From Candidatus Nomurabacteria bacterium (GTDB taxonomy: Bacteria > Patescibacteriota > Saccharimonadia > Saccharimonadales > Saccharimonadaceae), in NCBI GenBank assembly GCA_031264785.1, contig JAISDN010000027.1, forward strand, positions 1 to 27,119: a stretch of 27,119 bases of DNA. Direction: 5' to 3'. The position numbers and the translations under genes are program-made. Under the pieces are notes generated by a model. That model saw only the letters and a list, made by a program, of their open reading frames with translations. It did not search any database and was not told the origin of the DNA. This document shows, piece by piece, positions 1 to 6,156 of this stretch. Each line of letters opens with the position of its first letter. Position 1 is the stretch's first letter.

Positions 1-384
1 GCGGTGATTTGTATTACCCCGTCGCACGTCAGCGGTAAAGTTGATGTGGTGCTGTTTTCGCCGGATGGCAACGCAGTTTTGAAGGACGGTTTTCTGTATT
101 TTGCGGAAAAAAGCGTGATTCCAAATGTGCCGAGCACTGGTTTGTTCCGTTTGGGCGATAAAGTGGTGATGTCGAGCGATGTCTTGATTTTGTCAATCAT
201 CTTCCTGATTATTGGTGTGACGCTGGTGTTCATTGTTGGCGACGCCAAGAAAAAGACTCGCGCTACGGCTGGTTTCTCTGTCAAATCTGGCAAGCGAGCT
301 GTTGCCGCCAAGCGCAAAACTACCACTAGCCGCAAAGCTCCGGTCAGTGCCAAGCGCAAGGCTGCGCCGAAGAAACGAAAATAG
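1..384 (+). CDS. C-terminal end of a cell-surface protein with VPSTG-like sorting signal and basic tail (5' partial)
   Basis: The frame is open from the first base, so the gene starts upstream and only about 127 codons are seen. The visible part holds a short extracellular-looking stretch, then VPSTG, about 15 residues later a strong hydrophobic helix (VLILSIIFLIIGVTLVFIV), then a tail of about 50 residues very rich in Lys, Arg, Ala, Ser and Thr ending KRK. [xP]xTG, helix and positive tail is the order of Gram-positive sortase signals, and VPxTG variants are plausible in this lineage. The tail is far longer than the usual few basic residues and resembles histone H1-like tails, so it may bind nucleic acid or the inner membrane face. 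No sortase gene lies in the window. The gene is followed by a palindromic repeat, a hairpin and a terminator. Function is unknown; anchoring is inferred. Confidence 0.6.
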   Translation, partial: AVICITPSHVSGKVDVVLFSPDGNAVLKDGFLYFAEKSVIPNVPSTGLFRLGDKVVMSSDVLILSIIFLIIGVTLVFIVGDAKKKTRATAGFSVKSGKRAVAAKRKTTTSRKAPVSAKRKAAPKKRK

Positions 385-397
385 ATTGTAAATAGTA

Positions 398-425
398 GTC
401 ATTCCGGACTTGATCCGGAATCTAG
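398..425 (+). repeat. Palindromic repeat family 1, copy A
   Basis: 28-bp copy of a repeat of the form GTCATTCCGG…CCGGAATC, imperfectly self-complementary (TTCCGG/CCGGAA). Other copies are at 10031-10058 (opposite strand), 16337-16364 (inside the cysteine desulfurase gene) and 26334-26362. This copy sits 13 nt after a stop codon. Confidence 0.8.
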
Positions 426-436
426 GAGGGGGTAAG

Positions 437-463
437 TTGCGGTAGGGCTGAACCCTACCGCAA
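437..463. other. Perfect 11-bp stem-loop
   Basis: TTGCGGTAGGG, loop CTGAA, CCCTACCGCAA. It lies between repeat copy A and the terminator at 481 and has no T-run of its own. It may add RNA stability or be a remnant of a mobile palindrome. Confidence 0.7.
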
Positions 464-480
464 CCACCTAGCGCGATTTT

Positions 481-513
481 AAAAAGTCCAGACCTGCGAG
501 GCTGGACTTTTTT
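481..513 (+). terminator. Intrinsic terminator after the first gene
   Basis: AAAAAGTCCAG, ten-base loop, CTGGACTTTTTT: a GC-containing stem followed by a T-run. Its 3' arm supplies the TGGACT hexamer that serves as the probable -35 of uvrA. Confidence 0.8.
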
Positions 514-531
514 CGTCAAGAGGTGTATAAT
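503..531 (+). promoter_or_regulatory. uvrA promoter (near-leaderless)
   Basis: TGGACT (503-508), 17-nt spacer, TATAAT (526-531), then 9 nt to the ATG at 541. Transcription would start about 0-3 nt before the start codon. The -35 overlaps the terminator stem. Confidence 0.7.
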
Positions 532-540
532 ATATCGGTT

Positions 541-3381
541 ATGTCTGAAAATATTATCAAGGTCACCGGCACTCGGGAACACAACCTGAAAAATATCGAC
601 GTGGAAATCCCGCGCGATAAATTTGTGGTGCTGACGGGGCTGTCCGGTTCGGGCAAGTCGTCTTTAGCTTTTGACACGATTTACGCTGAAGGTCAGCGCC
701 GTTATGTCGAATCGCTGAGTTCTTATGCGCGGCAGTTTTTGGGCCAGATGGAAAAGCCCGACGTCGACCAAATAACCGGCCTCAGCCCGGCCATTAGTAT
801 TGACCAAAAATCCGCCAGCCGCAATCCGCGCTCGACCGTCGCCACTGTCACCGAAATTTACGATTATCTGCGCCTGCTTTACGCCCGCATTGGCATTCCG
901 CACTGTCCGATTTGCGGCCGCGAGGTGCATCGCCGCACACCGCAGGCCATTATTGACGAGATTATGAAGTTGGACGGTCGGCGGGTTTATATTGGCGCGC
1001 CGCTGGCCAAGCAGAAAAAGGGCGAATTTGCCCATATTCCGGAGCGATATTTAGCGAAGGGCTTTGCGCGAGCGCGAGTGGACGGTGTGATTTATGCTTT
1101 GGATGAGTGGCCGACGCTGGACAAGCAGTATAAACACGATGTTGAGTTGATTGTGGATCGGTTGGTGATTTCTGCCGACGCCGTTAGTCGGATTTCGCAG
1201 TCGGTGGAGCAGGCGCTGGAGCTCGGCGGCGGAACGGTGGAGGTTTATATTGCCGGCGGTTCAAAGCCTTCGCAGTCGAATCAGCCAGAGCTCCTCACTT
1301 TTTCTACTGCCTATGCTTGCGTTGATCACCCAAATGAGCCGATTCCGGAGCTGGAGCCACGACTTTTTTCTTTTAATGCACCTTTTGGGGCTTGTCCGAC
1401 TTGCACCGGCTTGGGTTCGCGCTTAGAGGTTGATCCGGATTTGGTTTTGAATCCTAATTTGACTATTGCCGAAGGTGCGATTCGGCCTTTTAATCGGATT
1501 GGGATGGACAGTTTTTATGTTAAAAAATTGGCGGCTGTGGGCGATTTTCACGGTTTTGATGTTCAAACGCCGGTTAAAAATCTGTCGCCGGAAAATATTG
1601 AGCGAATTTTGTATGGCACCGGCGCGCAGAAATATCTGGTGGAGCTCGGCAACGGCCGCAGCTACGACGCGACTTATGAGGGCATTATTCCCAATCTGGA
1701 GCGGCGTTTTAAGGAGACTGAAAGTGATTTTATGCGCCGCGATTTGGAGCGCTATATGCGCCAACGCGAGTGTCAAACTTGTCACGGCGCGCGGCTCAAG
1801 CCGGTGGTGCAGGCCGTGACAATTAACGGTTTGTCGATTGTTGATGTTAGTAATTTGTCCATCGAGGACGCGCTGGATCTGTTTGAAAATAAGATTAGCC
1901 TGAACCAGCAGGAACAGACCATCGCCAAGCAGATTTTTAAGGAAATTATTTCACGACTCGGTTTTATGAAGGATGTTGGCCTGAATTATCTGGAACTGGG
2001 CCGCGCCGCCAACACTTTGTCCGGCGGTGAAGCTCAACGGATTCGGCTGGCTACTCAAATTGGCAGCGGTTTGCAGGGCGTGCTCTACGTTTTGGACGAG
2101 CCGTCGATTGGTCTGCATCAGCGCGACAACGATCGGCTGATTAAAACCCTGAAACATCTGCGCGATCTTGGCAACACGGTTTTGGTGGTGGAGCACGACG
2201 AAGACACCATTCGGAATGCCGATTGGCTACTGGACATCGGGCCGGGCGCCGGTATTCACGGTGGCGAAGTGGTGGCGTCTGGCACACCGGCTGAAGTTGC
2301 TAAAAATCCCAAATCTATCACTGGTCGTTATCTATCTGGTAAAGAAAAAATCGCCGTGCCTAAGAAACGCCGGTCCATCAACGGTGACCGTAAGTTGATT
2401 GTGCGCGGCGCCACCCAGCATAATCTGAAAAATATCAACGTGGAATTTCCGCTGGGCGTTTTGAATGTGGTGACCGGCGTGTCCGGCAGCGGCAAATCTA
2501 CGCTGGTCAACGACATTTTGGCCAAAGAACTTTTGATGCGGCTGAATCGCAGCAAGGATATCGCTGGCAAACACGACAGCATTGAGGGCATTAAGCTGCT
2601 TGATAAAGTGGTGGTGATTGATCAGTCGCCCATCGGCCGCACGCCGCGCTCCAATCCGGCGACCTATACGGGGATTTTTACTCCGATTCGCGAGCTGTTT
2701 GCCAAAACGCCGGAGTCTAGTATCCGCGGTTATAAACCCGGTCGGTTTTCTTTTAATGTGCGCGGCGGCCGCGGTGAAAATTGTCAAGGCGACGGCGTGA
2801 TCAAGATTGAAATGCATTTTTTGCCGGACGTTTATATCAAATGTCCGGAGTGTCACGGCCGGCGCTACAACCGCGAAGCGCTGGAGATTAAGTGGCACGA
2901 CAAGACGATTAGCGACGTGCTGGATATGACGGTCGACGAAGCCACCGAGTTTTTCCAAGATATTCCGGCGGTGTATAATAAATTGCGAACTATTAAAGAG
3001 GTGGGATTGGGTTATATTACGCTGGGGCAGCCGGCCACGACTTTTTCGGGCGGCGAAGCCCAGCGGATTAAGTTAGCCACCGAATTATCGCGCCGCGCCA
3101 CCGGTAAAACTCTGTATATTCTGGACGAGCCGACCACCGGCCTGCACGCCGACGACGTTAAGCGCCTGCTGGTGGTCCTGAACAAGCTGGTCGAAGCCAA
3201 TAATTCAATGATAATTATTGAGCACAACTTGGACGTCATTAAAACCGCCGACAATATCATCGATCTTGGACCGGAAGGCGGCCTGAACGGTGGGCGAGTC
3301 ATCGCCGCCGGCACGCCGGAAGAAGTCGCAAAAGTCAAAGAATCTTATACCGGACAATATTTGAAAAAACACCACATATAG
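541..3381 (+). CDS. uvrA: UvrABC system protein A (excinuclease ATPase subunit)
   Basis: DNA-damage recognition subunit of nucleotide excision repair, 946 aa, the usual size. It has two ABC ATPase modules: P-loop GLSGSGKSS (~residue 32) with LSGGEAQRI (~493) and VLDEPSIGLH (~515), then GVSGSGKST (~645) with FSGGEAQRI (~835) and ILDEPTTGLH (~858). The CQTCHGARLK linker is present. Zinc sites are altered. The first reads C260-x2-H263…C285-x2-C288, where CxxC is usual. In the second, the normal GGRCEAC reads GGRGENC, so Gly745 replaces a zinc Cys while C748, C768 and C771 remain. I chose ATG 541 over the in-frame GTG at 523 because 523 lies just before the -10 box and the normal N-terminus (SENIIKVTGTREHNLKN) follows 541. 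It stands alone, convergent with the minus-strand pair. Confidence 0.97.
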   Translation: MSENIIKVTGTREHNLKNIDVEIPRDKFVVLTGLSGSGKSSLAFDTIYAEGQRRYVESLSSYARQFLGQMEKPDVDQITGLSPAISIDQKSASRNPRSTVATVTEIYDYLRLLYARIGIPHCPICGREVHRRTPQAIIDEIMKLDGRRVYIGAPLAKQKKGEFAHIPERYLAKGFARARVDGVIYALDEWPTLDKQYKHDVELIVDRLVISADAVSRISQSVEQALELGGGTVEVYIAGGSKPSQSNQPELLTFSTAYACVDHPNEPIPELEPRLFSFNAPFGACPTCTGLGSRLEVDPDLVLNPNLTIAEGAIRPFNRIGMDSFYVKKLAAVGDFHGFDVQTPVKNLSPENIERILYGTGAQKYLVELGNGRSYDATYEGIIPNLERRFKETESDFMRRDLERYMRQRECQTCHGARLKPVVQAVTINGLSIVDVSNLSIEDALDLFENKISLNQQEQTIAKQIFKEIISRLGFMKDVGLNYLELGRAANTLSGGEAQRIRLATQIGSGLQGVLYVLDEPSIGLHQRDNDRLIKTLKHLRDLGNTVLVVEHDEDTIRNADWLLDIGPGAGIHGGEVVASGTPAEVAKNPKSITGRYLSGKEKIAVPKKRRSINGDRKLIVRGATQHNLKNINVEFPLGVLNVVTGVSGSGKSTLVNDILAKELLMRLNRSKDIAGKHDSIEGIKLLDKVVVIDQSPIGRTPRSNPATYTGIFTPIRELFAKTPESSIRGYKPGRFSFNVRGGRGENCQGDGVIKIEMHFLPDVYIKCPECHGRRYNREALEIKWHDKTISDVLDMTVDEATEFFQDIPAVYNKLRTIKEVGLGYITLGQPATTFSGGEAQRIKLATELSRRATGKTLYILDEPTTGLHADDVKRLLVVLNKLVEANNSMIIIEHNLDVIKTADNIIDLGPEGGLNGGRVIAAGTPEEVAKVKESYTGQYLKKHHI

Positions 3382-3407
3382 CGTTTAACACACCATATGT
3401 AGTGTTT
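3367..3407. other. Hairpin across the uvrA stop codon
   Basis: AAACACCACATAT (3367-3379) pairs with ATATGTAGTGTTT (3395-3407) with one mismatch. The TAG stop is at 3379-3381. With the next hairpin it forms a double-hairpin 3' end. Confidence 0.6.
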
Positions 3408-3411
3408 GGAT

Positions 3412-3436
3412 GTTGTAATTTTTACAACGTTTTATT
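3412..3436. terminator. Probable terminator between uvrA and the convergent operon
   Basis: GTTGTAA TTT TTACAAC, then a T-rich stretch (GTTTTATTC) on the plus strand. The same 15-bp palindrome TTGTAATTTTTACAA recurs in reverse complement at 9580-9594. Confidence 0.6.
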
Positions 3437-4412
3437 CTTCGAAATAGTTCACACCGGATGATTTTGTGGTGGATTTTTCGGCATTGAGCGGCTGGCTGTC
3501 GTAGAGCGAAACATAGATATATGTCGACAAATCGAAGCAATTATAGCCTTCGGAGTGGACTTGCAATTCATCGCTGCTGCGGCCGTTCCAGTAGCCACTG
3601 GTTTTGGTGTCGGTTAGGAAATCGTCCGAGCAGAGCTGATAAGTAGCATTGCTGTTGCCGACTTCGGCTTCGCTGATAATCTTGTAGCCGTATTTGCTAA
3701 TATCGCGATTCAGTTTGCCGTCACCTAGTGTTTTCAAGTTGGCTGGTAAATTGCCGTTGCTGTCGGCGTAGCGATTGATGGCTTTGGAGATTTTACTGAG
3801 GTCGTTGATGATGTTTTGGTCTTTGGCGGCGCTGCGCGCAAAGCTAGACGGGAAGATCATAAATAAGGCAATGACTGCCACCGAAATGATGGTCAAGCAC
3901 CAGATGTAGAGCTTGCGGCCGCACCATTTGGGGAATTGCAAGACGTAACCGATCATTTTTGCCAAAATCACGAAGGCCACAGCTGAAGATACGATTTGAG
4001 CCAGCACGACTTTGTCGCTGATGTCGACGATGCCGACACCGGCGTTGACTAGCGGTGTGATTAACGCCACCAAAAATGAGATCGCGGCGATGGCGAGCCC
4101 CGAAGCGTAGGTGATGGCCAAGACGCGCACCCAGAGGTGGTCGGTGTAATATTTGCGCAAATTGCGGCCGGCCGCGTTGGCAAAACCAAGATAAATCCCG
4201 CCGAAAACAATCAGCGACGAAATTAGCCCAGCGTAAACCACGCCGCCGCTGTTGGCCAGCGACGAATAATCGCCCGTCACTAACATACTGACTAGCGCCA
4301 CCACTAAGCCGATTAACAAGCCGGCAAAAACCCAGCCCAAAAACAGCGAAATACAATATTTAACCGTAAAACCAGTGATGGTCTCCGGCTTTTTAATTTT
4401 TTCCTTTGACAT
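3432..4412 (-). CDS. Five-TM membrane protein with pilin-like C-terminal ectodomain
   Basis: 326 aa, not assigned to a named family. About five hydrophobic helices occupy residues ~17-40, 56-78, 92-118, 131-157 and 167-190. A ~130-residue polar domain follows, beginning DQNIINDLSKISKAINRYADSN, which resembles the helix of type II pseudopilin-like proteins (residue order N.Y....G..P). Whether it shares that fold is inference. The domain has a few cysteines and aromatic residues and would be outside the cell if the last helix runs outward. The start is supported by an AAGGAGGA Shine-Dalgarno site 4 nt before ATG, inside the end of the upstream DedA-family gene. The two genes overlap by 20 nt and are probably translationally coupled. 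Confidence 0.75.
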   Translation of the reverse strand: MSKEKIKKPETITGFTVKYCISLFLGWVFAGLLIGLVVALVSMLVTGDYSSLANSGGVVYAGLISSLIVFGGIYLGFANAAGRNLRKYYTDHLWVRVLAITYASGLAIAAISFLVALITPLVNAGVGIVDISDKVVLAQIVSSAVAFVILAKMIGYVLQFPKWCGRKLYIWCLTIISVAVIALFMIFPSSFARSAAKDQNIINDLSKISKAINRYADSNGNLPANLKTLGDGKLNRDISKYGYKIISEAEVGNSNATYQLCSDDFLTDTKTSGYWNGRSSDELQVHSEGYNCFDLSTYIYVSLYDSQPLNAEKSTTKSSGVNYFEE

Positions 4413-5091
4413 ATTCCTCCTTATTAGAATTACCCCGTTTAATAAGATTATTAAACTTCTGCTTAATTATCGCACGCCGCTCCGGATTTTGCAAGACGTG
4501 GATGATGGCCGGCAGGAAGGACAGGATCAGGATTAAGATGATGATGGGCAGGATGTAGCTGTCGATGGTTTCGGGGTCGATCAGCTGGCCGAAGGTTTTG
4601 AACAGGAAGTAGCCGCCCAGCGTGAAGCCGACCGTCCAGATTAGGGCGCCGATGATGTTGTAGGTGATAAATTTGACATAATTCATTTTGCTGATGCCGC
4701 TGACGATGGGGTTGAAGGTGCGCAAGATGGGGATGAATTGGGCGAAAATGACGGCTTTGGCGCCGCTTTTTTCGTAAAATTTTTCGGCTTCTTGGAGGTG
4801 TTTTTGCTTGAAAATTCGACTGTCTTTTTTGCGGAATAAGCGACGACCGGCGTGGCGGCCGATTAGGTGGCCGGTGGTGTTACCGGCGACGGCGGCTACG
4901 AAAAATAAGGCGGCCAGAATGTAGGGATTGACGTCCAAAACGCCAATACCGGTCAGCGCACCGGCGGTGAAAAGCAGAGTGTCGCCGGGCAGAAAAAAGC
5001 CAATCATTAGGCCGGTTTCGGCAAAAATAATCAGCGGTACGAGGTAACCCATCGCCGACAGCACGGTTTGTAAATCAATTCCGGGAATCAT
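4393..5091 (-). CDS. DedA-family membrane protein (VTT/SNARE-associated domain)
   Basis: 232 aa. The features of the family are clear: an early E..L..GFFLPGDTLLFTAG stretch (residues ~25-45), a basic cytoplasmic loop after GRHAGRRLF, the amphipathic motif FAQFIPILRTFNPIVSGISKM (~117-137), and C-terminal hydrophobic helices. DedA proteins are proton-coupled transporters, several of which act as undecaprenyl-phosphate or phospholipid flippases; which lipid this one moves cannot be read from sequence. A basic cytoplasmic tail follows the last helix. There is no SD site. The -10 box is 6 nt from the ATG, so the mRNA is probably leaderless. It is first in an operon with the five-TM protein and divergent from the L25 gene. 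Confidence 0.93.
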   Translation of the reverse strand: MIPGIDLQTVLSAMGYLVPLIIFAETGLMIGFFLPGDTLLFTAGALTGIGVLDVNPYILAALFFVAAVAGNTTGHLIGRHAGRRLFRKKDSRIFKQKHLQEAEKFYEKSGAKAVIFAQFIPILRTFNPIVSGISKMNYVKFITYNIIGALIWTVGFTLGGYFLFKTFGQLIDPETIDSYILPIIILILILSFLPAIIHVLQNPERRAIIKQKFNNLIKRGNSNKEEYVKGKN

Positions 5092-5097
5092 TCTTCT

Positions 5098-5106
5098 ATT
5101 TTAGCA
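5098..5106 (-). promoter_or_regulatory. Extended -10 promoter of the DedA-family gene (leaderless)
   Basis: On the minus strand TGCTAAAAT (TGn plus TAAAAT) is followed by exactly 6 nt and then ATG. No good -35 hexamer is visible at 17 nt. The same TTTTTGTGCTANAAT context precedes murB. Confidence 0.7.
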
Positions 5107-5212
5107 CAAAAATCCAGAATTAATTTCACAAGGACGCTCGGCTCAAGGACACCCGCCTCACCGGGCGCGATTTGGCGCGCCCGTAGCCCTTTGAAAATTC
5201 TGGATTTTTGTG
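5105..5212. repeat. 108-bp inverted repeat in the dedA/rplY divergent region
   Basis: Perfect 17-bp arms: CACAAAAATCCAGAATT (5105-5121) and AATTCTGGATTTTTGTG (5196-5212). The 74-nt centre is GC-rich and holds a second hairpin, GGGCGCG ATTTGG CGCGCCC. The left arm directly abuts the dedA -10 box. The centre includes the 20-bp repeat also found at 9504. Confidence 0.9.
5172..5191 (+). repeat. 20-bp repeat, copy 1
   Basis: TTGGCGCGCCCGTAGCCCTT, identical to 9504-9523. The related CGCGCCCGT occurs in the centre of the rarA/ackA inverted repeat near 11308. Confidence 0.85.
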
Positions 5213-5218
5213 GACATT

Positions 5219-5246
5219 TTGAAAAAACTATAATATATGCTACAAT
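5219..5246 (+). promoter_or_regulatory. Promoter of rplY
   Basis: TTGAAA (5219-5224), 16-nt spacer, TACAAT (5241-5246). A TATAAT at 5229-5234 is an alternative -10. The leader would be about 25 nt with an AGGAG site at 5266-5270. Confidence 0.6.
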
Positions 5247-5276
5247 AGCCCTAAATAGTTCAATCAGGAGTAAAAA

Positions 5277-5996
5277 ATGTCAGATAATAAAATTGTTTTG
5301 TCAGTAGAAAAGCGCGAAAATGTTGGGAAGCGGGCGGCTGAGTTGCGGCGCGACGAGATTGTGCCGGCGGTGGTTTATGGGAAGGATTTTGCGCCTATCA
5401 ATATTCAAGCGCCTTATTTGGAGATTTCGCGGGTGGCGCGGCGGGCTGGCACGCACACGCCGGTGGAGCTGGAAATTGACGGCCAGCGGCAGACTGCGAT
5501 TATTAAGAGTATTGATATGGATTATGTCAAAAATCGGATTTCGCACATTAGTTTTCAGGCGGTCAGCGCCGATCAGGTGGTGACGACTGAGGTGCCGGTG
5601 GTAGTGGTTGACGAGGACGAATCAGAGGCTGGTCGGGCTGGATTTATGGTTATGCAGTCGGCTGAAGAGCTGGAAATTAAGGCCAAACCGGCCGATTTGC
5701 CAGAGAAGCTGGAGGTTTCGGCGCGTAACTTGAAGGAGCACGGCGATAAGCTGACGGTGGCGGATATTAAACTGCCGAGTGGTGTGGAATTTTCTGACAG
5801 CGATGAAGAATTTAAGTCATTGACGATTGCCACGGTCCAAGATCCGGCGATTTTGGCGGCTCAAAACGAGGCGGCTGATAAGGCGGCGGAAGAAGCCGAA
5901 AAGGCCAAGAAAGCGGCCGAAGCGCCGGCTGAAGAGGCGGCGGCCGAGACCGAGCCGGCTGAGGGTGAAAAACCCAGCGAAGAAAAATCTGAATAA
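5277..5996 (+). CDS. rplY: 50S ribosomal protein L25/general stress protein Ctc
   Basis: 239 aa. It is the long (Ctc/TL5) form: an N-terminal 5S-rRNA-binding L25 domain (~1-90; EKRENVGKRAAELRRDEIVPAVVYGK is the usual entry), a C-terminal beta domain (~95-190; VPV…E, PADLPEKLEVS, D..LTVADIKLP), then a tail of about 45 residues made almost only of Ala, Glu, Lys and Pro. It binds 5S rRNA in the central protuberance of the large subunit. The acidic tail is longer than in most homologues and likely disordered. An AGGAG site 6 nt before the ATG fixes the start. It may read on into the ABC gene, but there are two promoters between them. Confidence 0.95.
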   Translation: MSDNKIVLSVEKRENVGKRAAELRRDEIVPAVVYGKDFAPINIQAPYLEISRVARRAGTHTPVELEIDGQRQTAIIKSIDMDYVKNRISHISFQAVSADQVVTTEVPVVVVDEDESEAGRAGFMVMQSAEELEIKAKPADLPEKLEVSARNLKEHGDKLTVADIKLPSGVEFSDSDEEFKSLTIATVQDPAILAAQNEAADKAAEEAEKAKKAAEAPAEEAAAETEPAEGEKPSEEKSE

Positions 5997-6003
5997 AAAC
6001 TGC

Positions 6004-6032
6004 TTGCAAACTTACAAATTTCATACTATAAT
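6004..6032 (+). promoter_or_regulatory. Strong orphan promoter between rplY and the ABC gene
   Basis: TTGCAA (6004-6009), 17-nt spacer, TATAAT (6027-6032). It begins 7 nt after the rplY stop. A transcript from about 6039 would carry a tiny ORF (6045-6071, MKILWNAV) and a hairpin before the second promoter at 6108. Confidence 0.6.
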
Positions 6033-6046
6033 CAGTTTTGCATTAT

Positions 6047-6086
6047 GAAAATCCTCTGGAACGCGGTGTGATTCACTACGATTTTC
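6047..6086 (+). other. Hairpin in the leader downstream of the orphan promoter
   Basis: GAAAATC (6047-6053) pairs with GATTTTC (6080-6086). The 26-nt loop includes a small GTG/CAC stem. It may be an attenuator, a small RNA or the 3' end of rplY mRNA. Weak evidence. Confidence 0.35.
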
Positions 6087-6107
6087 CGCTGATTTTGAAA
6101 AAAATAC

Positions 6108-6136
6108 TTGATTTTTTTAACAAAGTGTGGTATAAT
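6108..6136 (+). promoter_or_regulatory. Promoter of the ABC exporter
   Basis: TTGATT (6108-6113), exact 17-nt spacer, TATAAT (6131-6136). A second box, TAAAAT, at 6141-6146 is 10 nt from the ATG. The leader is about 14 nt with an AGGGG SD site. Confidence 0.75.
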
Positions 6137-6156
6137 TACGTAAAATAGGGGATATT

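Noticed and set aside
398..425. CRISPR-like repeat
   Set aside because: The four copies are scattered singly, with no regular spacers and no cas genes.
523..540. GTG start for uvrA at 523
   Set aside because: It lies just upstream of the -10 box and before the expected transcription start; ATG 541 gives the usual N-terminus.
2332..2958. Long antisense reading frame within uvrA
   Set aside because: Shadow of the uvrA frame; no SD site and no recognisable protein features.
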